DNA of 64,000 nucleotides from Micrococcaceae bacterium Sec5.1 (GCA_039636795.1 CP143430.1:3658001-3722000); one strand, 5' to 3'; shown: positions 8,239-20,270, numbered from the stretch's first letter. Numbers and translations are program-made. The notes: generated by a model from the sequence alone, not told the origin.

Positions 8239-9486
8239 ATGACTGCCGCAGACCATTTTGCCCATTCTTCCGCGCCCAGCCAGCAGATCCTCACGGGAAC
8301 ACTTGTAAGTGACGGCGCGGTGGTGGAAGACGGCCTCCTGGCCATCGACGGCGACCGTATTGCTTATGCCGGGCCGGCGGACGGCTTTGACGCGGATGAG
8401 TTTGAAGGCTTCGGGCACGCCATACGCATCGGTGCGCCCAGCGGCCACTTCATCTTCCCTGGTTTGGTGGACGTCCACTGCCACGGCGGAAATGGTGGGG
8501 ACTTTCCAGGCGGCGAGGAGGCCTCGGCCCGCAAAGCAGTTGAGTTCCTGCACCGCTCCGGCACCACAACTTTCCTCGCGAGCATGGTTACCGCGCCCCG
8601 GGAGGACCTCCTTCGCGGGATCGAACTGTATGTGAAGCTCGTCGACGAAGGCCTTGTGGCCGGCATCCACCTGGAGGGCCCTTTCCTCTCCCATGCACGA
8701 TGCGGCGCCCAGAACCCGGACTACCTGCTGGAGCCGGACCTGGACCTCATGAACGAACTCGTGGGTGCTGCCGCCGGCAAACTTGCCACCATGACATATG
8801 CCCCGGAATTGCCGGGGGCCGCTGCCTTGGTAGATTTGATGACCTTCCACGGCGTGACGCCATCGTTGGGTCACACCGACTGCGACGACGCCACAGCCGC
8901 TGCGTCGTTGGCTGCGGCCCGTGAAGGACTGGAATCGGCAGGGTTCGACGGCGTCAGCTCGCTCCCGACCGTGACGCACCTTTTCAATGGGATGCCACCA
9001 ATGCACCACCGCGCGCCAGGCCCCGTTGCTGCTTGCCTGCGGGCCGCCCAGTCGGGGAAAGCAGTGCTGGAACTCATCGCCGACGACACGCATCTGGACC
9101 CCAGCACTGTGGCTACCGTATTTCAGTTGGTGGGCGCCAGCAATATTCTCCTGGTCACGGATTCGATGGCCGCTGCCGGGCTCTCGGACGGAAACTACAT
9201 GCTCGGGCCCTCGCCGGTGACCGTGAGCAATGGCGTGGCAACCCTGGATTCCACTGGTTCCATCGCAGGAGGCACAGCCACACTCCTGGAAGTGGTCCGC
9301 AAAACCGTGGCGGCGGGTGTCGCCCTTCCGGACGCCATCTGCTCGGCGACTGCAGTGCCTGCAGCCATTCTTGGACTCTCTGACGAGGTGGGTGGATTGC
9401 GGCGGGGCCTTCGCGCTGACGTTGTTACTACCGATCAGGAACTGGGCCTTACTGCGGTCATGCGTAACGGACAGTGGCTGGCTTAG
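8239..9486 (+). CDS. nagA: N-acetylglucosamine-6-phosphate deacetylase
   Basis: 415 residues of the amidohydrolase superfamily. The enzyme removes acetate from GlcNAc-6-phosphate, feeding amino-sugar catabolism and cell-wall recycling. Metal and substrate motifs visible in order are DVHCHGGNGGDF (the region carrying the degenerate HxH of NagA), HLEGPFLSHARCGAQN (metal-binding Glu), LGHTDCD and VTHLFNGMPPMHHRAPG (metal-binding histidines), and the catalytic Asp in LVTDSMAAAG. The gene stands alone here, with no nagB or PTS gene next to it. Paired direct repeats just upstream of its leaderless promoter may be the regulatory site. Confidence 0.95.
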   Translation: MTAADHFAHSSAPSQQILTGTLVSDGAVVEDGLLAIDGDRIAYAGPADGFDADEFEGFGHAIRIGAPSGHFIFPGLVDVHCHGGNGGDFPGGEEASARKAVEFLHRSGTTTFLASMVTAPREDLLRGIELYVKLVDEGLVAGIHLEGPFLSHARCGAQNPDYLLEPDLDLMNELVGAAAGKLATMTYAPELPGAAALVDLMTFHGVTPSLGHTDCDDATAAASLAAAREGLESAGFDGVSSLPTVTHLFNGMPPMHHRAPGPVAACLRAAQSGKAVLELIADDTHLDPSTVATVFQLVGASNILLVTDSMAAAGLSDGNYMLGPSPVTVSNGVATLDSTGSIAGGTATLLEVVRKTVAAGVALPDAICSATAVPAAILGLSDEVGGLRRGLRADVVTTDQELGLTAVMRNGQWLA

Positions 9487-9624
9487 GACAATCAGACGAC
9501 GGTGAATTGCGGTTGTCAGCGTTACCTTCTTTTTACCGAAAATTTTCCCGAATTGCCTTAAAGACCGTTGACCTCCGGCACGGCACATGAAAGTGTTGTA
9601 GCAGTCTTTGTGTAGGTGGTTTTC

Positions 9625-9650
9625 ATGCTCGCAAGACGAGTTGCGAGCGT
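9625..9650 (+). promoter_or_regulatory. Hairpin in the long 5' leader of the cold-shock gene
   Basis: GCTCGCAA (9627-9634) pairs with TTGCGAGC (9641-9648) across a 6-nt loop, extended by A-T and T-G pairs. It lies inside a leader that probably starts near 9600 (TTGACC at 9568-9573 is a possible -35) and is about 165 nt long. Long structured leaders are usual for cspA-type mRNAs, where they control stability and translation at low temperature. The function here is inferred. Confidence 0.5.
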
Positions 9651-9765
9651 GAAGCTCCTGCGAAACCATACAGGCCAAGCCTGGACGGAATCCGGATCTT
9701 CTCGCGGAGTAACAAGGGCCGGTACGAGGTGTATCGGACTGATGTTCCATAATGAGGAGAAATAC

Positions 9766-9969
9766 ATGGCACTGGGAACCGTCAAGTGGTTCAACGCTGA
9801 AAAGGGCTTCGGCTTCATCACCCCGGATGACTCGGATGGGGATGTTTTCGTTCACTACTCTGAGATCCAGACCGGTGGTTTCAAGACCCTCGATGAGAAC
9901 CAGCGCGTTCAGTTCGAGATCGGTCAGGGCGCCAAGGGCCCCCAGGCAACCGGCGTTACGGTCGTCTAG
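9766..9969 (+). CDS. cspA: Cold-shock protein, CspA family
   Basis: 67 residues, a single cold-shock (OB-fold) domain. The nucleic-acid-binding motifs RNP1 (KGFGFI) and RNP2 (VFVHYS) are intact. The start is GTVKWFN after MAL, as in actinobacterial CspA proteins that act as RNA chaperones. The ATG at 9766 is preceded by a strong GAGGAGAAA site. The frame is open further upstream to 9616, but that stretch is leader RNA, not protein. A strong terminator follows 38 nt after the stop, so the gene is monocistronic. The symbol is by family; paralogues may exist elsewhere. Confidence 0.96.
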   Translation: MALGTVKWFNAEKGFGFITPDDSDGDVFVHYSEIQTGGFKTLDENQRVQFEIGQGAKGPQATGVTVV

Positions 9970-10007
9970 TCTTACCTGTTGATTTTGTTTGTTGCAGTTT
10001 CAACTGA

Positions 10008-10043
10008 CATGTTGGTCCCGGCTCTCGAGGCGGGACCAACATG
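10008..10043 (+). terminator. Intrinsic terminator after the cold-shock gene
   Basis: A perfect 13-bp stem, CATGTTGGTCCCG (10008-10020) pairing with CGGGACCAACATG (10031-10043), encloses a 10-nt loop and is followed by TTTAATG. The T-run is short, but the stem is strong. Confidence 0.85.
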
Positions 10044-10133
10044 TTTAATGGTCGGAATGTCTGATATTTCAACGACTCCTGTTACAAACCGTGAAGAAAT
10101 GCGGGACGCCATCTTGGAATAGGCGTTGACAAT

Positions 10134-12632
10134 TCAAGCAACGAGGGTTCGCAGTAATCTGGCGGATTGTCGAACAGACAATCCCGGAAGGTATGCGCGA
10201 CTCAATGCCCTGCCTATTGCCGGGAGGTGCAACGGGTCTTGGTAATACATGTACAAAGTTCGGTAATCCGGTTGGAAACGTGATTTAAAAGAAGCCAACG
10301 ATCGGAAACCATAAACAGGCTCCAGCGCCTGGCCAACCAGGTCCAGCATGCCGGCAAGTCCCTCGGCCCGCTGATCAATCTCACCCTTTTCCCGTGCCAG
10401 GGGCGAACCGGAAAGGGATATGACGTCCACGGACTCCCGGAGATGCAGGATGGCCGAGGCAATCAGGAATTCCATCACTCCGGGGAAGGCATCGCCACGG
10501 CGACGCATGAAGTCCAAGGTCCAGCTCACAACTTTGCCGTCCCGGTAGACCGGAAGCCAGCTGGTCACCCCGTAAACGAACCCCTTTGCGTCAGTTGCCA
10601 CGCAGCACAACACATCAGGGTCCTCGAGCTCATCCAGGCCGCCCAACGTGAACCCCATCTCAGGTACGCGTTTTTGCGCAGCCCACTCTTCGGACACCTC
10701 GCCCACTTGCGCCCGCAGGGCATGCGGAAGCGCGGCATACCGACCCCATGTGGCGGTGATTCCCATCTTTGCTGCCCGGTTGAGTGATGTCCTGACGTTC
10801 TGCCACTCCTTGCCGCGGAACTCCAAGCCCCTGATCCTCAAGCGGGTTTCCTGGGCGACGGCAACCCTTCGAAAACCGCGGGCCTGAAGCATAGGCCATA
10901 ATTCATCGGTGCAGGAGTAGAGGCAAGGTATCAAGGCATGCTGGGAGCAGTAGTCAAGGAATCCTCCAGCCGTCTCCGCATGGTGCTCCTTCGCACCTAC
11001 GGGACCCGCCAAAGTCAGGGCGACATGGCCATGCTGCTGATAGGCCACTCCCCCGGTCCCCCGGGGATTGAACCAGTATTTGTTCGGCTCCCAGAGCGCC
11101 ATCCAAGACAGCGAATCACCGCCGGTTTTCACCAATTCACGTGCGCGATCCCTTCCCTGATGGTCCAAACCTGCGGAATGGTGGCCTCGGATGAGGAGTA
11201 CCCACGCTCCAATCAATGCCACTAGCCAGAAGACGGTGCCGGAGTAGGAAAACAGGAACACTTCAAGAGCGTCGCGCTCAGCAAACACTTTCCGGTACAC
11301 GCTGGGCAACGGAACCGGCAGGTACTGTCTGGCGAGCTCGGCACCCAAACCCAAGAGGCCGCCGTCGCGCGTCATACCGCCTGAAGCCAACCACACGCCA
11401 GCGTACGCGAGCGCCAGTGTTCCGCCGGTGAGGCCAACGAGCCAGAAGACCCGCCGCCGCATCCGGGCAGAAGACTCAACGCGGAAATGTCCACGATAAG
11501 CGAACAAGAGGACCGCCAGGGTCAGCGGAACCAAGACCAAGGGAATGAGATGTACAACAGCCGGGTTCAGCGTCGGCACTCGACGCCCTTGAGGCAACGG
11601 GATGCTGGCGAAAAGCCCCAAATAAACTGTGGAAAGGGCCACGACCAACAGTTGGACACCGATGGCTATCCCAAGGGCCAGACGCCTGCCACGACGCATG
11701 CCCTCGGCGCAAATGAGCAACAACACCACGGGCACGACAGCCAGGGCCAGCCCGAAAGGGCCCGTGTAACCCTGGCGGCTTAACTCAAGGCAAGCAACGT
11801 CGATTGTCCCACCGCAAGTGCTTTCCAATTGGCTCAGTGTCGGGAGCGGGTTCAGGATGACATCCCGCAAAATTGCCAGAGGACCGGACGGGCTCTTGGC
11901 GGCAGCAGTCAGGATAGGGCCGGCAGCGAAAATGGCCATGGTAAGGGCCAGCAGGTTCCGGACTTCGCGGCCCGTGGAGCGGTGTAAATGAAGGTGACCC
12001 TGGCTGCTCTGCATCCACCAGGCAGCTCCAAGGCCGATCAACGCTCCCACAAGGCCCATCACTGTCTCGGCATGTCCGATGTACAGCACCAGCAGCAGGG
12101 ACAAGGAGAGCACCACGGTCCTCAGGCGTCGTTGCCAGAGCGTCGGCAGCAACGCACTGGCTGCAAGTGCCGTAGCGATCAGGGCGCCATAGGGTCCGAT
12201 CAGCGGGGTATCCACCATCCTGGAGATCCAACCGTCATCCATGTACAGCGCCACTTGGGTGACCAGGAGGAACGCCGCAATGCACGCAAACTGACTCCCC
12301 AGGAAGACACCGGCCGTCCGGAGGAAGCCGAAACGCCGCTCCGCCAGCCCCAACAGGAAGAGGATCATGAGGGCTGCCGTGACAAACGCCAGCAGGTTGG
12401 TGGTGAAGAACAGCGACGTCCAGATGGACCACCACTGCCCCGACCGCAGACCGGCCAGGGTCACTCCCGCCACAGGCAGCAAGGATTCTGCAGGTCCCGC
12501 AAGGATACTTCCGGACAGAAGGGACACCGCTACGAACAAGGCAAGGACGAACGTGGTGAACGGTGTGGCGCGGAGATGTTTGGCGGTCTGCCTCAAGGCC
12601 GGCTGCACGACGCCTTTCAGGGCAAGGCTCAT
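10134..12632 (-). CDS. MprF-like aminoacyl-phospholipid synthase (DUF2156) with rhomboid-like membrane domain
   Basis: About 832 residues. The N-terminal half has many hydrophobic helices, and the first 200 residues resemble a rhomboid-type fold (GQWWSIWTSLFFTTNLLAF, then a six-helix bundle). The C-terminal 330 residues form the double-GNAT DUF2156 domain found in MprF and LysX-type enzymes, which transfer an amino acid from aminoacyl-tRNA to phosphatidylglycerol or diacylglycerol and lower the negative charge of the membrane. Visible blocks include WNPRGTGGVAYQQHGHVALTLAGP-type sequence, VRTSLNRAAKMG and the conserved R/K-rich end SFKSRFQPDYRTLYMYY. I chose the ATG at 12632 because it overlaps the upstream esterase stop (ATGA), implying coupled translation. 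The amino acid carried cannot be told. Confidence 0.85.
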   Translation of the reverse strand: MSLALKGVVQPALRQTAKHLRATPFTTFVLALFVAVSLLSGSILAGPAESLLPVAGVTLAGLRSGQWWSIWTSLFFTTNLLAFVTAALMILFLLGLAERRFGFLRTAGVFLGSQFACIAAFLLVTQVALYMDDGWISRMVDTPLIGPYGALIATALAASALLPTLWQRRLRTVVLSLSLLLVLYIGHAETVMGLVGALIGLGAAWWMQSSQGHLHLHRSTGREVRNLLALTMAIFAAGPILTAAAKSPSGPLAILRDVILNPLPTLSQLESTCGGTIDVACLELSRQGYTGPFGLALAVVPVVLLLICAEGMRRGRRLALGIAIGVQLLVVALSTVYLGLFASIPLPQGRRVPTLNPAVVHLIPLVLVPLTLAVLLFAYRGHFRVESSARMRRRVFWLVGLTGGTLALAYAGVWLASGGMTRDGGLLGLGAELARQYLPVPLPSVYRKVFAERDALEVFLFSYSGTVFWLVALIGAWVLLIRGHHSAGLDHQGRDRARELVKTGGDSLSWMALWEPNKYWFNPRGTGGVAYQQHGHVALTLAGPVGAKEHHAETAGGFLDYCSQHALIPCLYSCTDELWPMLQARGFRRVAVAQETRLRIRGLEFRGKEWQNVRTSLNRAAKMGITATWGRYAALPHALRAQVGEVSEEWAAQKRVPEMGFTLGGLDELEDPDVLCCVATDAKGFVYGVTSWLPVYRDGKVVSWTLDFMRRRGDAFPGVMEFLIASAILHLRESVDVISLSGSPLAREKGEIDQRAEGLAGMLDLVGQALEPVYGFRSLASFKSRFQPDYRTLYMYYQDPLHLPAIGRALSRAYLPGLSVRQSARLLRTLVA

Positions 12633-13927
12633 TGGCTTAGTCCCCATCGGGAAGACAGGAACTCCAAGGCACCAGGCATACCCCTGACCACTGTGTCCCA
12701 AGAGTGGCCGGCGTGTTGAATGGAGTGCGCTTCCGTGGTGAAACCCGCTTCCTTCCCAGCATCCGCGAGAACGTGCATGTAGTCGGTAAACTCAGTGTCA
12801 GTGGCTCCTGCAGCCAAGTACAGACCGCTGCCTTCGTAATTCCGCTGCTGCATCAAAAACAATGGCGTTCTTGACTCGAAAGCGCCCACGTCGCCTTCGA
12901 ACGAGTCTGCGATGGTCTTATTCCGGTCCTTCGCCAGGGAAGGCTCCCGTTCAGCGGAAAAACCCACTATCGAAGTGAACAGTTCGGGATGGTTTGTCCC
13001 CATCTGTACGGCGCACGTACCGCCGAACGAAAAACCACCAACAGCCCACAACCGATGATCTTTTGATACGTCCAAGGTGGAGCTGATCCAGATGGGCACA
13101 TCCTGGGACAGGTAAGTGTCAGCCTGCGCGATGCGGCTGTCCATGCACAGCGTATTGGCGTTTCCCGAGCCATTTGGGTCCACCACGATCGCGACCGGTG
13201 CGATGCCGCCATGGGCTTCAGCAAACCTGTCCAGTTGTGCGCGGAGTTGGCCCCCGGTTAACCAGTCGGCCGGACCACCGGGCTGCCCTGAAAAGAGCAC
13301 CAGCACCGGCAAACTTGGCCGTGCTGCAGTTTGATAGGCCGGTGGAAGGTAGATGTAGGCTTCGCGTGCTGTGAAGCCCGATGCGTTTCCCGGGATTTGA
13401 GCCTTCCGAAGGATGCCGCTCCGCGGCATTGACTCCGGAGCTTTCCAAACCGAGGGCGCAGGTCCCGGCTTGCTGTCCGGAGCGCGTTGAAGGCTTGACT
13501 CCAAAGGTTGAATCCGGGCGACGGCCGTGCCCAGAAGGTCAGCGACAGTGTTGTTGAGGCCAAAGTACGCATTGACCTGGACGAGGCTCACGAGGACTAC
13601 GCCAAGCATGGCAGCAAGGCTTCGGACACGGCTCTTCCAGGTGGCGCGCGGAAAGCGGGCCCCAAACAGCAGGGCGGCCGCGACAGCCGGAACCGACCAG
13701 GCCACAGTCTCAAAGGGAAGATTTTCCGAGAAGATGGCCATCAGATCAACCAGGATCCAATGTGCCAGGACCACAAGGCCAACAGCACCCGCCAAGCAGG
13801 CTGCGACCGCCAGCGGCCAGGAAGATTGGCGCTTCCACAGCAGGTACACCGCCCCCGCCATGCCCGCAATGATGCTCAACCACAGGAATGGACCATCAAC
13901 AAGGCTGATGTCCAGAAGAGAATCCAT
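12629..13927 (-). CDS. Membrane-anchored esterase (alpha/beta hydrolase, putative esterase family)
   Basis: 432 residues. Four hydrophobic helices occupy about residues 10-135, then a linker leads to a mycolyltransferase/esterase-D-type alpha/beta hydrolase domain (about 180-432). The triad can be read as Ser in GGFSFGGT, Asp in AGATDTEF and His in HAGHSWD. The catalytic domain is most likely outside the membrane. The gene lies 5 nt after the DUF2550 stop and overlaps the MprF-like gene by 4 nt. Aminoacyl-lipid synthases are often partnered by hydrolases that remove the amino acid; that role is my inference from the coupling, not from the sequence of the active site. Confidence 0.85.
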   Translation of the reverse strand: MDSLLDISLVDGPFLWLSIIAGMAGAVYLLWKRQSSWPLAVAACLAGAVGLVVLAHWILVDLMAIFSENLPFETVAWSVPAVAAALLFGARFPRATWKSRVRSLAAMLGVVLVSLVQVNAYFGLNNTVADLLGTAVARIQPLESSLQRAPDSKPGPAPSVWKAPESMPRSGILRKAQIPGNASGFTAREAYIYLPPAYQTAARPSLPVLVLFSGQPGGPADWLTGGQLRAQLDRFAEAHGGIAPVAIVVDPNGSGNANTLCMDSRIAQADTYLSQDVPIWISSTLDVSKDHRLWAVGGFSFGGTCAVQMGTNHPELFTSIVGFSAEREPSLAKDRNKTIADSFEGDVGAFESRTPLFLMQQRNYEGSGLYLAAGATDTEFTDYMHVLADAGKEAGFTTEAHSIQHAGHSWDTVVRGMPGALEFLSSRWGLSQ

Positions 13928-13932
13928 GGGGC

Positions 13933-14364
13933 CTAACGCCAGGTTCCGACGCCGATGACAGGCCCGGCTTCGAGCCAGGAGGAAAGACCGGCATAGGCAT
14001 CGAAGTTCATGGCAAGCATGAACTTCTTACCTTCATATTGGAGTTCAACCACGACGACGCCAGGCTGCACCTTGACGAGCTCATCCTCAGTCGGTTGACG
14101 CCGGCCAAGAAGCTCCAAGGAACTGCGTTTGTATCTATGTTTTGGGATCACGCTCAGGGACATCAAGCGGAACCACTCAAGTTCATTGTCCTGATAACGA
14201 CAAACCCCCATCTGCCAACTGTTTCCAGCCGTGCAAATGGAGGCGTCAACCGTGCCCAGGGCGCGCCGCAGGTTGAAGCGGCGCACCCCAAAAAGGCACA
14301 GTGAAAAAATCAGCAACGCAAACGCCGTTGCCAGGGCGATGAACGGAATAAGGGAATCGTCCAT
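13933..14364 (-). CDS. DUF2550 membrane protein downstream of atpC
   Basis: 143 residues with one N-terminal transmembrane helix (about 4-26) and a compact cytoplasmic domain containing the conserved DUF2550 pattern (CRYQDNELEWFRLMSLS... RYKRSSLELLGRR). It directly follows atpC by 10 nt, the same place its relative (Rv1312) holds in Mycobacterium tuberculosis. Function unknown; its position suggests a link with ATP synthase or the membrane, but this is not demonstrated. The frame extends upstream to 14472, but that would overlap atpC; the ATG at 14364 gives a clean membrane-anchored protein. Confidence 0.85.
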   Translation of the reverse strand: MDDSLIPFIALATAFALLIFSLCLFGVRRFNLRRALGTVDASICTAGNSWQMGVCRYQDNELEWFRLMSLSVIPKHRYKRSSLELLGRRQPTEDELVKVQPGVVVVELQYEGKKFMLAMNFDAYAGLSSWLEAGPVIGVGTWR

Positions 14365-14374
14365 CAAGGTCGTG

Positions 14375-14659
14375 CTATCGGATCCCCGCTGTAGCCGCTT
14401 CGCCCATTTGGGCGTTGTCAGCAACAATGACCACACGATCGTTGTCCACGGAGAAGAATCCACCGTCAACAACTACCGCAATACGGTCACCGGAAACCGG
14501 CTGGATTGCCAGCTCACCCTCAGCCAGGATGGCCAGGAGGGGCGAGTGGCCCGGCAGGATTCCGATTTCACCATCGCTGGTGCGGGCCTTCACCATCTTG
14601 GCCGCGCCGGACCACACAAAGTGGTCCGCTGCGACAATCTCAACCTCGAGCTCAGCCAT
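14375..14659 (-). CDS. atpC: F1 ATP synthase epsilon subunit
   Basis: 94 residues, consisting of the N-terminal beta-sandwich domain only (MAELEVEIVAADHFVWSG... GEIGILPGHSPLLAILAEG). The C-terminal helical hairpin found in E. coli epsilon (138 residues) is largely missing, which is usual for some actinobacteria and limits epsilon-type inhibition of ATP hydrolysis. It belongs to the peripheral stalk-rotor interface of F1. The gene starts one nucleotide after the atpD stop. A longer reading frame to 14920 is an extension inside atpD and is not real. Confidence 0.95.
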   Translation of the reverse strand: MAELEVEIVAADHFVWSGAAKMVKARTSDGEIGILPGHSPLLAILAEGELAIQPVSGDRIAVVVDGGFFSVDNDRVVIVADNAQMGEAATAGIR

Positions 14660-14660
14660 A

Positions 14661-17086
<2,426 letters not shown>

Positions 17087-17162
17087 ACTTATCCTTTCCT
17101 AAGTTCCCGACGTACTGCCCTGCCGGGGCCCTTGCGGACCCCGGCAGAACAGGTCATCGAAA

Positions 17163-18800
17163 CTAGCGCTTCTGCTTGACGATCTTTTCCTGGTCGACGT
17201 CGCCACCGGAGATCGGTGCGTGCTCTTCGTGTCCGGCGCCAACCAGGTGGTTGTCGCCCTCGCCGAAGAAGCCCTTCTTGAAGGAGACGATGGCTTCCTT
17301 CAGTGCGGCAGCGGTGTCGTCATCCAGGACGTTGGTCTGAGCCAGCGTGGTCAGGATGGAGGACTTGTGCTTCAGGTGTTCCAGGAACTCGGACTCGAAG
17401 CGGCTGATGTCTTCAACCGGGACGTCGTCCAGGTAACCGTTGGTACCAGCCCAGATGGAGACAACCTGGTCCTCAACCGGGAACGGTGAGTACTGGCCCT
17501 GCTTGAGCAGTTCCATCAGACGTGCACCACGGGTCAGCTGCTGGCGGGAAGCCGCATCCAAGTCCGAAGCGAACATGGCGAATGCCTGCATGTCACGGTA
17601 CTGCGCCAGGTCCAGCTTCAAGGTACCGGAGACCTTTTTCATGGACTTGACCTGGGCAGCGCCACCGACGCGGGAGACCGACACACCAACGTCAACAGCA
17701 GGACGCTGGTTGGCGTTGAAGAGGTCAGACTGAAGGAAGATCTGGCCATCAGTAATGGAGATCACGTTGGTGGGGATGTAGGCGGAAACGTCGTTGGCTT
17801 TGGTTTCGACGATCGGAAGACCGGTCATCGAGCCTGCGCCGAGCTCGTCAGAGAGCTTTGCACAACGCTCCAGCAGACGGGAGTGCAAGTAGAAGACGTC
17901 GCCCGGGTAGGCTTCGCGTCCCGGCGGACGACGCAGCAGCAGGGAAACCGCGCGGTAGGCTTCGGCCTGCTTGGAAAGGTCATCGAAGATCACCAGAACG
18001 TGCTTGCCACCGTACATCCAGTGCTGGCCGATGGCCGAGCCTGCATACGGTGCCAAGTACTTGAAGCCGGCGGGGTCCGAAGCCGGCGAGGCCACGATGG
18101 TGGTGTATTCCAGCGCGCCATGGTCCTCAAGGGTCTGGCGCACTGCGGCAATGGTGGAAGCCTTCTGGCCAACACCAACGTAAACGCAGCGGACCTGCTT
18201 GGTGACATCGCCCGAAGCCCAGTTGGCCTTCTGGTTGATGATGGTGTCCACGGCGATTGCGGTCTTGCCGGTCTGGCGGTCACCAATGATCAGCTGACGC
18301 TGGCCACGGCCGATCGGAATCATGGCGTCGATAGCCTTGAGGCCGGTCTGCATCGGTTCGTGAACCGACTTGCGCTCGGTGACGCCCGGAGCCTGGAGTT
18401 CCAGTGCACGGGTGGTCTCGGCCTTGATCTCGCCGAGGTCGTCGATCGGCTGGCCCAGCGGGTCGACAACGCGACCGAGGAAGGCATCGCCAACCGGAAC
18501 GGACAGGATCTCACCAGTGCGGTGAACTTCCTGGCCCTCTTCGATGCCAGTGAAGTCACCGAGGATAATGACACCGATCTCGCGGACGTCAAGGTTCTGG
18601 GCGAGGCCCAGCGTGCCATCTTCGAAGCGAAGCAGCTCGTTCGCCATGACCGAGGGAAGACCCTCAACACGGGCGATGCCGTCACTTGCGGTGGTCACAC
18701 GACCAACCTCTACGCGCTCTGCGTTTCCGGGTTCGTAGGACGCCGCGAACTCGTTCAACGCATTACGGACGTCGTCGGCGTTGATGGTCAATTCGGCCAT
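17163..18800 (-). CDS. atpA: F1 ATP synthase alpha subunit
   Basis: 545 residues. The non-catalytic nucleotide-binding subunit: Walker [10 protein letters not shown], the conserved QRQLIIGDR context, and the [13 protein letters not shown] arginine-finger region. The frame is open upstream to 18833, but [15 protein letters not shown] matches actinobacterial AtpA N-termini, so I place the start at the ATG at 18800. The C-terminal tail (residues 515-545) is polar and His/Glu-rich ([19 protein letters not shown]). Confidence 0.97.
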   Translation of the reverse strand: MAELTINADDVRNALNEFAASYEPGNAERVEVGRVTTASDGIARVEGLPSVMANELLRFEDGTLGLAQNLDVREIGVIILGDFTGIEEGQEVHRTGEILSVPVGDAFLGRVVDPLGQPIDDLGEIKAETTRALELQAPGVTERKSVHEPMQTGLKAIDAMIPIGRGQRQLIIGDRQTGKTAIAVDTIINQKANWASGDVTKQVRCVYVGVGQKASTIAAVRQTLEDHGALEYTTIVASPASDPAGFKYLAPYAGSAIGQHWMYGGKHVLVIFDDLSKQAEAYRAVSLLLRRPPGREAYPGDVFYLHSRLLERCAKLSDELGAGSMTGLPIVETKANDVSAYIPTNVISITDGQIFLQSDLFNANQRPAVDVGVSVSRVGGAAQVKSMKKVSGTLKLDLAQYRDMQAFAMFASDLDAASRQQLTRGARLMELLKQGQYSPFPVEDQVVSIWAGTNGYLDDVPVEDISRFESEFLEHLKHKSSILTTLAQTNVLDDDTAAALKEAIVSFKKGFFGEGDNHLVGAGHEEHAPISGGDVDQEKIVKQKR

Positions 18801-18885
18801 CTGCAGTCCCTGCTCTCCTGTTTTCGTGATCATCGTTGCTCACGATGACCGGGTTTTATATCAGTTAAGTTGTGCTTTGTCTTCG

Positions 18886-19713
18886 CTAGCTAGCGAGCTG
18901 ACGGCGGAGGTCGGTCAGGCGGCCGATAACAGAAGCGTCAAGCACTTCATCGCCCACCTGAACCCGGATTCCACCAATGAGGCGGGGGTCAACATTGAGG
19001 TTGACCTTCAGCTCGCGGCCGTACAGGGCGTTAAGCCCGGCCTGCAGACGGCTGGCCTGCGTTTCCGTCAACGGACGGGTAACGCTGACAGTAGCAATCC
19101 AGCGCTGCTGACGCTTGGCTGCAAGCTTGGCGAAGGACTCGACGAGCTTGCTCGGCTTGACACCGCGCGGCTGTGTTACGGCTTGGCTGATGAGAACCTT
19201 TGCTTCCTCGCTGGCGCCAGGAACAAGCTTCTCGGCAAGTGCCACCTTGGCCGCTGCGGATGCCTGCGGCTCAGACAGAGCACGTTGTACTTCGTGGCTG
19301 GAAGCGACGGCCTGGTTGAAAGCAAACAGATCGTTTTCCAGCTCTTCCAGCCCCGTAATACCAGAGGCAGAAACGGCCGACTTGTTTTCAGCTACGGCAA
19401 TGACAACCGTGGCGGCAAGAGTCTCGAGTGCATCGCCGATATCGCGTGCAGATGCCCAGCGTAAGCCAGCCAGTCCGCCTGCGATTTCAGCAGCATCAGC
19501 GGAGACTTTTCCGCTAACCAGCTGCTTGACCAGCGCCGACTTCTCGTCTCCACTACGGGACGGGTCAGTCAAGGCGCGGCGCAAGCCAGCCGAGCTGTCC
19601 ACCGTTCCCAGGATTCCGAAGAGGTCCTTTGCCAACTGCAGCGAGGCAAAAGGAAGCTTTGCTTCCAACTGCGCCAGCGCCGTGGTCAGCGATTCGCTCG
19701 ATATACCTGCCAT
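18886..19713 (-). CDS. atpH: F1Fo ATP synthase delta subunit
   Basis: 275 residues, longer than the 177-residue E. coli delta subunit, as is common in actinobacteria. The C-terminal conserved block (RLQAGLNALYGRELKVNLNVDPRLIGGIRVQVGD) is the OSCP/delta signature. The subunit links the peripheral stalk (b subunits) to the F1 head. The ATG shares its first base with the atpF stop (TAATG), indicating translational coupling. Confidence 0.95.
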   Translation of the reverse strand: MAGISSESLTTALAQLEAKLPFASLQLAKDLFGILGTVDSSAGLRRALTDPSRSGDEKSALVKQLVSGKVSADAAEIAGGLAGLRWASARDIGDALETLAATVVIAVAENKSAVSASGITGLEELENDLFAFNQAVASSHEVQRALSEPQASAAAKVALAEKLVPGASEEAKVLISQAVTQPRGVKPSKLVESFAKLAAKRQQRWIATVSVTRPLTETQASRLQAGLNALYGRELKVNLNVDPRLIGGIRVQVGDEVLDASVIGRLTDLRRQLAS

Positions 19714-20270
19714 TACTTAGCTGCACCTGCGTTCTGGGTCTCCAGATCTGCCAGGAAGCGGTCCACAACGCGTGCGGCACGCTCATCGTCAGTGAGTGCT
19801 TCACCAACGATGCGGCCAGCCAACGTGGTAGCCAAAGTGCCAACCTCTGAGCGAAGCGAGACAACAGCTGCCTGGCGCTCGGACTCAATGGCGGCGTGTG
19901 CCTGCTCGGTGATGCGGGCAGACTCGGCAGCAGCCTTCGCCTTCAGGTCCGCGAGGATCTGGGCGCCTTCAGCGCGTGCTTCTTCGCGGATCCGGTTGGC
20001 TTCGGCGCGGGCATCGGTGAGCTGCTGCTTGTACTCTTCAAGAGCTGCAGAAGCTTCGGCCTGTGCCTTTTCTGCCTTTGCGATGCCACCTTCAATCGCT
20101 TCGGCGCGCTCTGCGAAGGTCTTCTCGAACATCGGGACAATGAACTTGACCACGATGTACAGGAGGACAGCAAAGCCGACGAGGACGACACCCATTTCCC
20201 AAACATTGGGAACGAGAGGGTTAGTGGCCTCTTCGCCTTCAGTGGCGGCTGAGATGATCAGCTGATTCAT
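19713..20270 (-). CDS. atpF: Fo ATP synthase b subunit
   Basis: 185 residues: one N-terminal membrane helix (about 27-49, MGVVLVGFAVLLYIVVKFIV) followed by a long Ala/Glu/Lys-rich amphipathic helix that forms the peripheral stalk dimer (EKAQAEASAALEEYKQQLTDARAEANRI). A GGGTGAA sequence precedes the ATG. Normal for a class b subunit; there is no b' paralogue in the operon. Confidence 0.96.
   Translation of the reverse strand: MNQLIISAATEGEEATNPLVPNVWEMGVVLVGFAVLLYIVVKFIVPMFEKTFAERAEAIEGGIAKAEKAQAEASAALEEYKQQLTDARAEANRIREEARAEGAQILADLKAKAAAESARITEQAHAAIESERQAAVVSLRSEVGTLATTLAGRIVGEALTDDERAARVVDRFLADLETQNAGAAK

Noticed and set aside
9616..9765. N-terminal extension of the cold-shock protein
   Set aside because: In-frame but part of the leader RNA; CspA proteins begin at the [10 protein letters not shown] start, which has its own strong ribosome site.
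8035..9855. A 606-codon reverse-strand frame covering nagA and the cspA leader
   Set aside because: It overlaps three well-supported features in antisense and has no coherent domain.
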